A stretch of 64,000 bases of DNA from Ilyonectria destructans (taxonomy: Eukaryota > Ascomycota > Sordariomycetes > Hypocreales > Nectriaceae): assembly GCA_020740775.1 (NCBI GenBank), contig JAHEWK010000003.1, positions 2,480,001-2,544,000 on the forward strand. The letters are read 5' to 3'. Below the pieces are notes generated by a model. The model was not told the DNA's origin and did no database searches. It saw nothing but the letters and a program-made list of their open reading frames with translations. This document shows positions 24,859 through 37,027 of this stretch, piece after piece. Numbering within the stretch: position 1 is the first letter of the stretch; each line of letters opens with the position of its first letter. A program made the translations under genes and the position numbers.

Positions 24859-27800
24859 ATGGAGCCTCGGGACATTGACCCGGCGTCGATGCCGCAGGAC
24901 CCGTTTCTCCCACAGGAGGACCAGCTGCAAGGTCCCATCTTCTTAGACACCCAGGCCTGCCTCTGTGCGTTGCAGACGTTGCCGAGTACGGACTCGACAA
25001 AGGACACCGCTGCTTGGCAGTGTATCGGTAACCAGACGCAGAGTGTTTACGAGGTGACGACAGGAAAGTGGTTCAACACTCTCCATGGCGGCAGCAATAT
25101 CAACTTGACCCTCTTCGACGATTCCAATGGCCCGGATACCGCAGAGCCCAAGACCTGGAACAACCAGTCCAAGTCTCTGAAGGCTTTGGCAAACGAGAAG
25201 AGCCTCACTGTGTATGATCGGGCCTGTACCGGGAAGAACAACACGGCCTTCTCAACCAGCTACTATCAGGCCGTCACACAGATGAGCAAGGACGAGTTCC
25301 CCATTGCCGCCACACCCTGTTGGAGACCCGGTGCCTTCCCCATGCAGCTGCAAAGCGTTGATTCATGGGAGTCCAAGGGTTGCAATGAAGGATTCCTATG
25401 TAAGCCCATCACCGAGAGCCCTCAATGAGCCATGCTGACGTGCCCAGGTGCTAACAACACCATCAACTCACTCCCTTTGTTTTGCCCTCCCCTATCTGAA
25501 TGTCAGGTCGCAAGATTGACAGGGGTGACATGTGCCCTCAACGGCAAGAATGTGGCAATGGGGCCCTTTGAGCCTGTCGTCTGCCAGCAAGGCTGGTACT
25601 GCCCCCCGTCAGCCAAGGGAAAGAAGACGGTCCGTTGCCCGGCGGGTTCGTACTGCCAGCCCGGCGCCTCAACTCCGACTCCTTGCAACTTCGGCAGCCG
25701 GTGTCTCGAGGGTTCATCATACCAGCTCTTCCTGATACCCATCATGGTTCTCATCGTTGTCGACATTCTCCTCGTGGCTGGAATCTTTTTCGTCAAGTTC
25801 AAGCACCGATTCCATTCGAGTTCCCGGGCACACATTAGCTCCTTGAAGAACCACAAGGGCATAAGTGGTGTCACGGCGAGCATTACAGGCTACAAGACAC
25901 TTCCTGACGAGACCGACGACATTGACCAGGAAATGGTACCGATGAATGCGACATACCTTCCAAGTCAGGACACTTGGACTGGCTTTGAATCCGCTTTTGA
26001 CGTGCTGTCCGCCAACAACACTGACCGGTCTCAAAGAGAGGCCGGTCTGTCGCCTCACCTCAAAGCCTTCATCGAATCCATGAGAAAGGCAACAGAGGCT
26101 ACCAACTTTGGATTGTCATTCGCATACTCTGACCTGGTTTTCCACCCCAAGGGCAGCCCTAAGCCAATTCTTCAGAACGTGACCGGATCCATCGAACGAG
26201 GGTCCCTTGTTGCTATCATGGGTGGTTCGGGTGCTGGAAAATCGACCTTTGTAAATGTGTTGATGGGCAAAACAAACAACACCGGCGGTCTTGTTTCCGT
26301 CAACAATGTCCCTGGCAAGATGAAGAAGTACAAAAAACTGACGGGCTACGTGCCCCAGGACGATATTGTGCTGCCTGAGCTGACCGTCTACGAAAATATT
26401 GTGCATTCTGCGAGAATTCGGTTGCCTCGAACCTGGAGCGATGCTGAAATCAGAGCCCACGTCGAGTCGGTCATCGACTGCTTGGAGCTGTCGCATGTGA
26501 GAGACTCTTTGGTTGGCAGCGTGGGCAAACCTGTTATCAGTGGTGGCCAAAGGAAGCGAGTCAGCATCGGCATGGAGCTGGCCGCAGCGCCTATGGCCAT
26601 CTTCCTAGACGAACCGACCAGCGGCCTGGACGCCACTGCGGCTTCATCTATCATGCGGACGCTCAAGGCCATTGCGCGGCTTGGAATCTCAATCATCGTC
26701 ATCATTCACCAGCCCCGTGCAGAGATCTTTGACCTTTTCGATAACCTGATTCTCCTTGGAAACGGTCAAACCATTTACGAGGGCTCCCAGATTGAGGCCA
26801 CACCCTACTTTGAGGGCGTGGGCTTCCACTTCCCTGAGCACTGTAACCACGCTGATGTGATTACTGACATCATCACTGGCAACGGTCGAGACTACAAGGC
26901 GAGCGGTGACATCTCGAAAGAGGCCTTGATTTCGCATTGGGGAAATTGGCGACAGTCAAGGGGGAACGACACCAAACGCAACACGACGGTTTCCATGTTG
27001 GGTGGAAACTCGATGCATCAGGCCCTCAAGAAGCGTGGAGCCCCGCGTATCAAGCAAGGATGGCTTTGCCTGAGCCGGGCCATCCTCCAGCAATACCGTG
27101 CAAAGGGTGCTTTCTGGGCCGAGATGGGATTGGCAACGCTTGCCGGTGGACTTTTGGGACTGGCCGAGAATCCTAAGCACGGCGTCCTCTTCGTTGGACT
27201 CTTTAACGAACCGTACGGAGTCTTGTCAACGGCCATGGACTTTCGGTCCGCACCGGAGTTGGCGCTTCTCATGGCCATCGCTATCGGACTGGTGGCAGGC
27301 CCCCCCGGAGTCAAGAGCTTCTCGGAGGAGACACTGCTGCACCGTCGAGAGGCCGAGGCTGGCCATTCTCGGCTGGCCTATTTCCTTGCCAAGATCATTT
27401 CTGTGCTGCCCCGCATGACTCTTGGTTGTCTGCACTTCACTACGCTCGTACTCTTGTTGTCTGTCCCGATTATCGACTGGGGTCTCGCGTTCCTCGTGAA
27501 CCTGATGTACTTTTACTGCATCTACGGCCTAGCGAGCTGTGTGAGTATGGTTGTCCGGAGAGAGGATGCGCCTCTATTCGCGACCATGATCAGCCTTATC
27601 GTGGGTATTCTTTCTGGAGCCGCACCCCCACTAGCGAAGGTGAAGGAGTGGCATATCGAATGGCTCTGGCGGGCGTCACCCGGCGTTTGGCTGGCCGAGC
27701 TTTATTTCGGCCAGTTGGTGGCGCCGTTTGAGTATCTGTTCAATGTTGAGGCCGCATCGAAGGTGACCGGATTTCATCTCGATTGGAAATGGATGAACAT

Positions 27801-27882
27801 CTTGGTCTTGCTGGGGATTGGGACCGTTTACAGAGTGCTTGCATACATCGGCATGCTTGTTGGGCACAGGTTGAGGAAGTAA
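24859..27882 (+). CDS. ABCG half-type transporter with Cys-rich N-terminal ectodomain
   Basis: Two exons are clear: 24859-25399 and 25448-27882 (GTAAGC donor, CCCAG acceptor), giving 991 residues from the first in-frame ATG. Residues 1-285 are rich in Cys and in N-glycosylation sites and contain EGF-like Cys spacing (CQQGWYCPPS, CPAGSYCQPG), followed by a TM segment near residue 290. The nucleotide-binding domain has Walker A GGSGAGKS, signature ISGGQRKRVS, Walker B AIFLDEPTSGLD and the H-loop IIHQPRAEIF. The C-terminal domain has the ABC2 membrane segments. The layout resembles the ABCG24/28 group with a large extracellular N-terminus. Oddly, no signal peptide is present at the ATG. A strong acceptor-like motif (TTTCTCCCACAG, ending 24915) suggests the true 5' exon lies upstream and the first 19 residues may not be real. 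It converges with the carbonic anhydrase gene. Confidence 0.85.
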
Positions 27883-28153
27883 CGCAATGGCGCTTTGATA
27901 ATGCGATACCATACTGATAATTTAAATCATTCAAACTACTAATCAGACAACTCTTCACATCTCTCGTTGCCTTGATATTGTCTCATGGTTTTACAGGCAA
28001 AGTAAATACCGTAGAGGCGGTATCAACTACTCAGGAATGACCAACATCAAGACACAACACCTATTAGACGTTTAAGGAGATGGTCAAGTGTAGAAACGAA
28101 GATCAATTTAACTATAAAATTAGGGTATACGTTATGGCATCCATCGGGCCTAC

Positions 28154-28766
28154 CTACGCCTTCTCAATCTTGCCAGTCTTGACATCGTAGCTATAGCCTG
28201 TGATGGGGACATCAAGCACAAGGGGGCTCTTCTTCAAGATAGCAATGTCATCTAGAATGCTCTTCTTTACATCAGTGAATGCAAGGAATGCGAAATGGTC
28301 CGCATCTTCATTTAGATCCTTTCTGATCTTGGACTTGAGATCACTGTCGGAGAAGGTGAGCATGCCGCAATCGGTCTGTGCAAGTCAGCATTTGCGCACT
28401 GCATCGCCTCATGGATGAATTTTCTTACGTGGTGAATGATGACTATTTCGCGAGTTCCGAGAAGCTGCTGCGAGATAATCACAGAGCGGAGTGCGTCTGC
28501 GGCACGGCCGCCGGCGTTGCGGATGACATGCGCATCGCCCTCTTCAAGCCCCAGTAGTTTTGCGGGATCTAAACGCGCATCCATGCATGCGAGAACGATG
28601 ACTTTTCTGCATGATGAAGTTATATCAGTACTAGTTTATCGTGACAGTTTAGTTGGATATGTACTTACCGTCCTGGTGGCATAGGCAAGCTCCCCTTGTC
28701 AAAGGAGGCCGCGTACTTCTGGCTTGCGGCCTCGAATTCTGGGACGACTGACTTTATAGACGCCAT
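28154..28766 (-). CDS. Small beta-class carbonic anhydrase
   Basis: Reversible hydration of CO2 to bicarbonate. Three exons on the minus strand, 28669-28766, 28429-28606 and 28154-28375, with clean GT-AG joins, give 165 residues. The zinc ligands are visible as C40 in LACMDARLD (with the D42/R44 dyad) and H92/C95 in HHTDCGM, the standard CxDxR and HxxC motifs. At 165 residues it belongs to the short beta-CA type, smaller than the yeast Nce103 type. There is no mitochondrial targeting sequence or signal peptide, so a cytosolic location is expected. The ABCG stop lies 271 bp downstream, tail to tail. It lies between the ABCG gene and a secreted esterase; there is no evidence that the three work together. 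Confidence 0.9.
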
Positions 28767-29340
28767 GATGTTGATTGTGTATTCCCTTGGTCTTTTTTGC
28801 TGTGTCGTTTTAAGAAATGCATACATTGTCTCTGGGATCTAGGTCTTTATGTATTGCATCCGGAGTTGCTTTTGGGAATAGTCACTGGCCTTAGTTTGCG
28901 GGGTTCACCCAATGGTATCAGTGCCATCAATCGCCATTTCGACTATCTATTTGCCATTCACTGTCACACGTCATTCTACTTTCAGCTCTCTTGTCAGACC
29001 AAGTAGTATTTAACAAGGGTGCACTTGATAGGGTGGTATCTGACACGCATGTTAAGGCACCTCACGGAGCAGTTATATTCAATCTCCGTCACTTTTGTGC
29101 AGGTGATCGACAACCAAGGCGCGAGGCGAACTCGGAGTGGGAGCCCAGCTTCTTTGAAATCCCAAACTCTTGGGGATAGCGTGTTCTCGGCGACCTCCTT
29201 TCATTGCCTCCTTCCTCACGCCAACCCGGATTGTCCATGTAAGCCCCGATAAGATGGATGTCACCGAGAAGGCACGACGATGGCGAGGTCGAGCCGGCTA
29301 TCATCCCGTGACGACTCTCATTTGAACGATCCAAAACCTT
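28767..29340. other. Intergenic region carbonic anhydrase / esterase
   Basis: 574 bp with no supported gene. It holds the carbonic anhydrase promoter and the 3' flank of the esterase. Confidence 0.45.
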
Positions 29341-30281
29341 TCAAAACACCAACTCCAAAACTACCAAAACAAGAGGGGCGATGGCGGCGAGCGCCAAGCT
29401 TGGTGTCAGCCCAGCAGCAGCATTGTCCGAATCCCCGGTTTCCGAAGGAGATCCGGATGCAGTCCCTGAAGCTGTGGCCGTGGTCTTGCTCATCATGTCC
29501 TTGTACTTCTGGACGACAAAGTTGGCCACATCGTCGCCGTAATTAGTTATGTACAACCTGTGCACTTCTCCGTCGGTACCAAGGTCGCAGAAAACATCCC
29601 CGGTGTCGCAATATGACCGCATGATGCCGGTGTAGTTGTCCTCGCACACGGTGATGTTTTCACGCGGCCAGACCTAGACGCATCAGTTCGCCGCAGGGCC
29701 GTAAGACGGTAAGCACACATACCCCGTTCTTTTGGCTCGTTCCCCTGTTGTAGGGGGCTTCGGCCACATGGGTCGGGTCTCCGAAGACGATGATGGCGAC
29801 AACTGATTTAATTAGTAAACCGAGCGGCATTATATCAGGCCATTTGATTTCAAATACCGCTGTCATCGACGAGGCTCGTGGGGAGCGGAGCGGCCTCTGA
29901 GAAGCCGCTGATGCCGCTGCTGCCGCAAAAGGCGTCGCTGGTGACCTGGCCGCCCTGGGAATAGCCGAACACGGCCATTTTGCCATCCGGACAAGCATCA
30001 TGATAGCTTGTGATCATATCCTGCATGATATCCACGCCGTCTCGCTCAGAATACAGGTAATCCGGGTCAGAAAACGCGGCTGGGTAGTCGAGGGGCTCAA
30101 CCGCCGAGTCGTCGATGCGGTCCGCAATGTCCTCGGCGAGGCTGCCTGTGATTCCACTGCCCTCCTTTTCGCCAGTGCCTCGCGCAACAATCATGTACAG
30201 GCCTTGGACGCATGTTATGTTGGAGTCCTTGGCCAGGGCGCCAGTGGCGAACAGCGCTATGGGCAGGGCGGAGAGGTGCAT
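29341..30281 (-). CDS. Secreted, probably GPI-anchored cutinase-family (CE5) esterase
   Basis: Three exons: 29858-30281, 29723-29802 and 29341-29673, giving 278 residues. A signal peptide (MHLSALPIALFATGALA) precedes the mature chain. The alpha/beta-hydrolase triad can be seen: Ser108 in GYSQGG, Asp194 in the CDTGDVFC loop, and His206 in VHRLYI. Cysteines around the Asp loop fit the cutinase/acetylxylan-esterase disulfide pattern. The Ser/Thr/Gly-rich stretch and the C-terminal hydrophobic segment (LALAAIAPLVLVVLELVF) suggest a GPI anchor, unusual for classical secreted cutinases. The likely role is hydrolysis of ester bonds in cutin, acetylxylan or similar polymers at the cell surface; the substrate cannot be assigned. 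The third intron boundary (GGG/GTATGT) keeps phase. Confidence 0.85.
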
Positions 30282-33200
30282 CTTGAGAGGATGCCGACTT
30301 TGAAAGGTGAGCTGGGACCGGCTGAGACTCTTTGAGGTGGTAGAAAGCTGGAATAAGGAGCGACAATAATATATGAGGCGGATAGGCTGAGAATATGAGT
30401 TGTCAGTCTGTCCAGCGCAGGCCAGGAACGAGCTGAGCTCCAACTGCAATGTAGGGCAATGTCTATGATAGTCCACATAGTCCGAATAGTAGTTGCTTCT
30501 GCCCAGCTCGCACCCCACAAGGCCCACCAGTCTAAAGCCGTAGCACATAGCTCTCAGGAATGAGCACTCTGTAGAGTGGAATCAGTCGGGCATTGATTGG
30601 GACGCACTGTCAGAACTTCCCGAGACCCCGTGGAAGAGCAGAAAGATGGCATTTTGATCGCCACAGACAGTGGGGGTATATTTCTCCATTTGGTACTCAA
30701 ATTATAGTTTTCATCGATCAGACAAGGCCCATCACTCATCTGTTTACAAAGATGGTTCCTGGACTCCCTACGAAGCTAACTAATTGAACCTGGCGACTTA
30801 CATGGTGCATATCGTAGCTACGTATACACATCATGGATTTTTGCAAGCAGGAAGCACCCAGCACGGAAAAACTCAAAGAGAAAACGCTAGAATACTCACG
30901 ATGCATTCCATGTCTCATCCTTTATCGCACGGCCATGGCCACAGCCTGTTATCACACCCACAATGGCATTGTCTCACCCAAAAAAACAAGCTCCACGTCT
31001 CTTCCGCAACCAGTCACCACAACAAACAAGGACCCATAACCAGATATTCCAAGACAAAAGTCTGCCGCAAACTCTAGCCCGTAGCGGACGCGACATCTTC
31101 TCCCGTGGCCCGCGGCGGACTACCAGTACTGCCCGAGACACCCGCTGCCACGGCGGCATTGCCTCGCTCGACGCCCCTCCCGTTTCCGAATGTGGATGTT
31201 GCTTTTGCGAACGGGAAATTCCCGGGAAACGATAAAGATCAATCTGCGTATTTAGGAATCATTAAATAACGCCATGGTTCTGCGAGAGTTTCGGACGGGA
31301 CTAGGCTCGCGCCACCTACAAGAGGCTATCGCTGTCGCACAGCAACACGTGAATCACGTCTTAGACCTCGGGCATACTGTGGCCATACGAATACAGATCG
31401 ACTCAAATAAAACACCCAGCGGTGTCTCCGGGCTCCGGTTAAAATTGGAAAACACCTACTTTAAAGTATTACAATCCTACTGTGGACTTCCCCAGCCCTA
31501 TTCGAGCATAAGTGGCCAACCACTTCCCAGTCAATGGTTTACACGACCTTGTCATCGTCGAAGATCCATTCGAAATCACTCAAATAGCTGCCCATAGAAG
31601 TCGTGTCCAGGTCGGGTGCGTGTCTAAGAAAAAAAGGAGCTCATTCTCGGCCCTTTGGAACAACAGTAGCCTCGAATTTATTGACCTCAGCGTCTGAGTA
31701 GTCGATACCAGGATTCTCGTCGCTCGCGCTCGCGTGAAGATTACACTCCAACGGCGAACGCGTTGCAACTGCTCTCATCAGCTAGGCGCATCTTCACGGA
31801 TCAGAGGTTGAGCACCAAGACTTAGTACTGTAGCGAATCGGTGGGCCGCGAGCTCACATGTTCCGGATCAAATGCGAAAGTCGGCATGCCTGGGCAAGTA
31901 TTAGCCGTAAAATGGCACGTCCGCATACCTGTAAGTGGGCGTAACCTTCCCTTCTACGTTTGCTTCGTAGGAATTCATGATGGAATCGAAAGGAGAGCTC
32001 AGAGACCTGACGCGATGAATGAGAACCAGAGATAATGTGTTTGACATGTGTGGTATGACTGCTCCGTGAACCCGGTTCAATCAATTATCCAACCATCACC
32101 ACGTCTAAATAGTCGATCCAGCTAGTCCGACCGCTGCTTGTATTTCCGAAGTGCTTGAACTCTGGGGTGTGATCAGGCAATTTCAGCAGTTCAGGAACCA
32201 ACAACATCTCCTCTTTCAGGCTTTAGTGCCCAAGCGACATACAATTTCCCAGCGCCATGAGCCACAAGGATCGCCGAGCCATTAATTTCAACGCGCAGGG
32301 AGAGCGATGGCTTGGCCCATGATAATGGTAGCAGTGGCTCCTTACGTTGGCTCTGTACACTGATTGGGTTCGGCTTAGTTGGGTGTAAGTAGATCTGGTA
32401 ACATCAAGGACAATGCGCATTATTTTATCCAACCATAGCGGTTCAATGCTGTGAGAGTGTCAAATCATCACGCCCTCTGCGTAAATGTTGTATGGGCCCG
32501 AATGACAACTTGTCCTGGTTGCTTCACCCGTTCTCACCTGAGGTTTTCGCTATGTCAATGTCGGCTGCAGCACACATTTAGTGGGGCTGAGTCGGATTCC
32601 TAATCTGGGCAATAAGTCCGCCAGATCCAGCTCCGATTGGTGGTTACGACCCCAGCCGCCGGGGTATCAAGGATATGACTGAGATCCAAGATCCAAGAAA
32701 TAGCGGGATAGTTCCAAATAATCCAGCTGATATGTGTAGTATTTCAGAAAGCCCCTAATACCACCCGCATCTAGTCTATTGATGTCCCGATTGAGTCAAA
32801 TAATGGGAGTGATCTTCAAAATTTGCTCCGTAATCAAGTTTAGTGATTAGAAAGTATGCGGAACCCACCCATCGAGGGCCAATCGGTATTTTTGAGTCGT
32901 GCGATTGATGACCACCGACAGAGCTGGCAGGTAACCACACAGCAGGACCTCAAATAAGTTTGCATGCGATTTAGCCCTATCCGGCAGTTGTAAGTGCAAA
33001 TTAATAGGCTGTCACGCTGGTGGTCGTTCAAGGCAAGGAACAGGAGCCGCTTGCAAAGCCATAAGTGTTGGTTGCTTGACTTCCAAACAATATCACGACA
33101 CGTTGAAGGGGGCCAAAATGGAACCTCGAAGGGCTTTCTGTGATTTTCCAAGGCGCTTGAGGGCCGGCGTCGATAGTTTCAGAAGAAGCGCCACACCGGT

Positions 33201-36200
33201 TCACTCAAGGTTGCTGTGGACGATGGTGACAAATGAAACAACTAATGCGTCTTCGTTAGTATCAAGACATGATTGCTGCATACGACGACAGGATGCAATA
33301 AGGTGGGGTTTCCTGTTAGAGAATGGTAACACGATGGCATGCGTGTCAGTCTTGGCGAGCTGTCACTCATCGAGGGGCCAGCTGGATTTAGGTGACATGA
33401 GTCTTGGTGTTGGTCTTGTTTCGCCATGACCGTCAAGCCTAGATCATGGGTCGCTCCATCCCTAGTTCATGATGATCATGTTCGCAGTGGTGGTGACAGT
33501 CTTCTCTCGTTGCATGAACTGCTGCCAACAGAGTCGCTCAGGCTAACAGAGACAGGAAGTATCATCTAGGTAAAAGTGTCGTGAGAAATTGAAACGAAAA
33601 GCCAAGAGTCATTGTAGTAAGCAAGCCCCATAGAAGGAATATCCAGAAATACGATGCTGGTTAGCTCAAGAGCCCCGTCATGGACCGGGTGGCTTCTAGA
33701 ATCGGGGCCGGAAACTGGCCAAGCATAACAACTGGCCCCTCCTACGAACGATGATCTCTTCCCCACACGTTGCTCAACTCACGCTCGGATTGCTTCAGCT
33801 ACTTTTAGTATCGCTTGTTTCCATCTATTACAAGCGTAAAACAAGGCACAGAAACGAAACCCAGGAGTCAATGCAGCTGTATCATGAACGCAGCCGCGCT
33901 ACTGGATGTCGTCAAATGCGATCGCCTAGAAGCTGGGGTCGTCCACCCACCTGCGGCGCGGCAGACACTTGTCACAGCCCCCCGTCCACTTCAAAGTGTC
34001 TCCTAGCAACAAGCAAGGACATTTATCCATCGCAAAAGCCGACAATCTCGTCTTCTCCAGCGACACTTGGCCAATGCTGCGATACACGGCTGATCGTCAA
34101 ACGCTGCGGAGAAGAGCAGACGTAGTCGAGCGTTTCAAGAGTGCATCCTTGGCGTTTGAGCTGAGGGCGTATTGTCGGGGGGATGCACGTTTGAGGGAAT
34201 CGTCCGAGCGGAGGGGTACAGCGCGATGCGGCGCAGGGAGCTGGCGGCTATCGAGTTAAACTTGGTCCTCATTCTCACCGTCCAAGAACCGAGATCCGAA
34301 TCATTGAGGGGACTCGCACCAACCTCCCCCGCAGCTATTACCGAATTATTGATCGGTCGCATGAAGCGCAATAACTAGGTCAATTGGTGGCTGACAACTG
34401 GTTGTGAAGGTGGCACACGGCCTCCTCGCTAGTCGTATCTAATGACCGCGCGGCCTTAGTCCATCCCGCACGATCGGGACATGCCTTGGGTTTAATCACT
34501 GGTTTATGGTTGGACAGACGAGCTACTGTTCGATGCTTCGTTCGGCCGCTGGTCGGTCCCCCACAGCCAACCCAGCGACAGCCAACAGCCAAACCCGTCT
34601 GTTGGACGACGCCAGGTCGGTTGGCGCATCCCCGGCCTGTGTCAAATGTCTCGGGATTCGTGTGTCTGGTACGTCAGCGGTGGAGTCGGCCAGCATCTGG
34701 GATCCTCATAGTACAGGTGATGATGATGCCATGGCGGCGCTGTTGGCGGGGTTTTGAGCATTTTTTCCCCGTTTGTCTTTGGTCGCCATGTCGTCGTACG
34801 TCGCAGTACGTCGCAAGCGTGGAGGACTGCATTGCTGTCGTCGTCGTCGCCGTCGACGTTGATCTGCGGAGGAGAGTGCAAAGCCGTGGGCAATATCAGC
34901 GGTCAACCTTGGGTACCCGAGACGCCGAAGACGTGTGACCGACCGACCCAGGCCCATGCTAATACTGAAGCTAATGCCATGCATGATTGAAAGGCGATGG
35001 CGTCAAAGAACAAACGAACACCCAGCCAACACCCAGCCAACAATTGCTAGCCTGTGAGTGCCTCGTGCCCGCCCTTCTTGTTGTTGGTTCTTGTTCTCGC
35101 CCTTCAGCGGCGGGCCCATCCCCAGTCGGGCACGAGACGGTGGTCGTCGCGGGTCCAGACTGCTGGTCCCCTGGGCGCTGTGCCGCTACCACGCGCACCA
35201 TGCTGCATTTGCCTGCTAGAGGCCGTTGTCATTCGGTTCACGGCGAACAGGTAGTGGCGTTGGGGATGACTCGGACGCCTCGACCGTCGACAGCTGCTCG
35301 CGTGTCGCTCTATTGGACGCCGCCATTAATGGCGCCTTATCACACGATGCGGGCAACGTAGGTTAAGGCAAAGTGCCCACACACACTTGCAGCCAGGCGT
35401 GTCTTGGCTTGGCTTGCGGATTCGGCTCCCCGGACATGGGAAGTTGTCCATGATGGTCGACAGGCGACTCTAATGAGGACAAAGGAAATATTGGGTGGGA
35501 ACTCGGGCACCGGAACGAAGCGTGTTGGGCGACGCTACAGGCTTTGCGGGTGAAGCCAGCGGAGAACTAACGGCTTCTGGACTCCAGGTCGGCTGGGCCC
35601 CCCGCCTGGGCGCTTCCAAATAATGAGTCTTCTTCAACCCCAAGTCGTCAATCCTCGACCCTCGACCCCTGTTAGCTTGCCGACTTACAGCGGGTTTGCC
35701 TATTGCGCTTAATTAGGGTGCAGCAGCTGGAGCTGAAGCTAGGTATGGGGCTGGGATGGGTGAAGGGGAGGTGCGCCGTAGAGTCGCAAGAACGAGATAG
35801 CCGCCTGTTAATAGACGTTACGCCGCGGGCCTGCGTGCATCTCGCAGCCAACAGGGAGGGCGTGGGAGAGGCGAGGTGAGGGTTGGGTGAGGGATAGGAC
35901 CGATGTGTGTGGTGGATGGTTGGTGGATGGGACGTGGATGGGAGGTACTCCGTAGATGGTTGGTTGATGTCCTCTCTCAGATAAGGCACCGCGCAACAGA
36001 GGCGGATCGACGTGACGGTGGTTGACGTGACAGTCGACAGGAAAAGTCCTCATAATCACGCACTGCTGGATGGCTGCATCGCAACCGCACATGTAGGGGG
36101 AGCGATGCAGCAGGATCCGACAGTCTGGTCGCCCTTTGCCAATGAATCGAGGCGCGGAAGAGGGAGATTCGAGCCGGACATGGCGTGTCATGTCACGTCG

Positions 36201-37027
36201 TGTTGAGGTCGTGCCTTGTTGAGTGAAGCGTTACGGGCGCCCTTCGAGCCTTTCCGCCTTGGGGGGCGAGGAGGTGGGAGGTTCAAGGTTGCTAGGGAGG
36301 CTACGGGGGGCTACGGCAGGTTACGGGGGGGTTGCCACCCACCAAAACCCACCGCGACGGGCACCCACTAACTAAAACAGGAGCCCATGGAACGACCCTT
36401 GATCCCACACGCTAACAACGGATCGCTAGTTTGAACGGGCGACTACCCAAGGCCAAACCGAGTCCAGGGATGGCAAGCCCCGGACAAGGAGGAGATGCAT
36501 GGGCTGCAATGGGCTGCATGGGCCTTCCAGGTTGTCAGCGCGCGCAAGGGTTCCAGTGAAAAAGACGCTGCGACCACCAAAACGTCCTCGGTCGCAGGTC
36601 AAGGCTCCTCTGGCGTTGATCGAATAATGCTGACGACCGCCCTCTTCATCCTCAGCTCCTGCTCTTCGTCACACTCCTCGCATTTCTCCACAACTCAATT
36701 CCTTCTGCCATCTATTACTGTATAATCTTCTTCGCCTCTCTATTCATCACTCTCCCATCCACACTCTACCCACTACTCTATTATTCTTTGCTTTATTGTT
36801 TCCGGTCCCTTTGATACCCTCGGTCTTGTCTACTGTCTACTATACCCCCCACCACCACGCGATCTCCAAGTCGCCCGTCGTCGACGCCTGCTCTTCGAGG
36901 CTGGCTTCCTCTATCTCTGTCTCGCCTCTGTCCCGACTCTACTTTGGATCTGATTATTATCGAATCCCCCATTGATCCCTTCACCTCTTTCTCGATACTC
37001 CATCCGACCCCACGAGCTTTCGCAACC
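30282..37027. other. Second gene-poor region
   Basis: About 6.7 kb without a gene I can support. From about 31.2 to 34.2 kb it is visibly more AT-rich than the rest of the window and open frames are short and unconvincing, which would suit old, degraded repetitive DNA, but I found no transposase or reverse-transcriptase motif. From 36.6 kb on, the sequence turns into C/T-rich tracts that look like the promoter and leader of the acetyltransferase gene. Confidence 0.45.
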
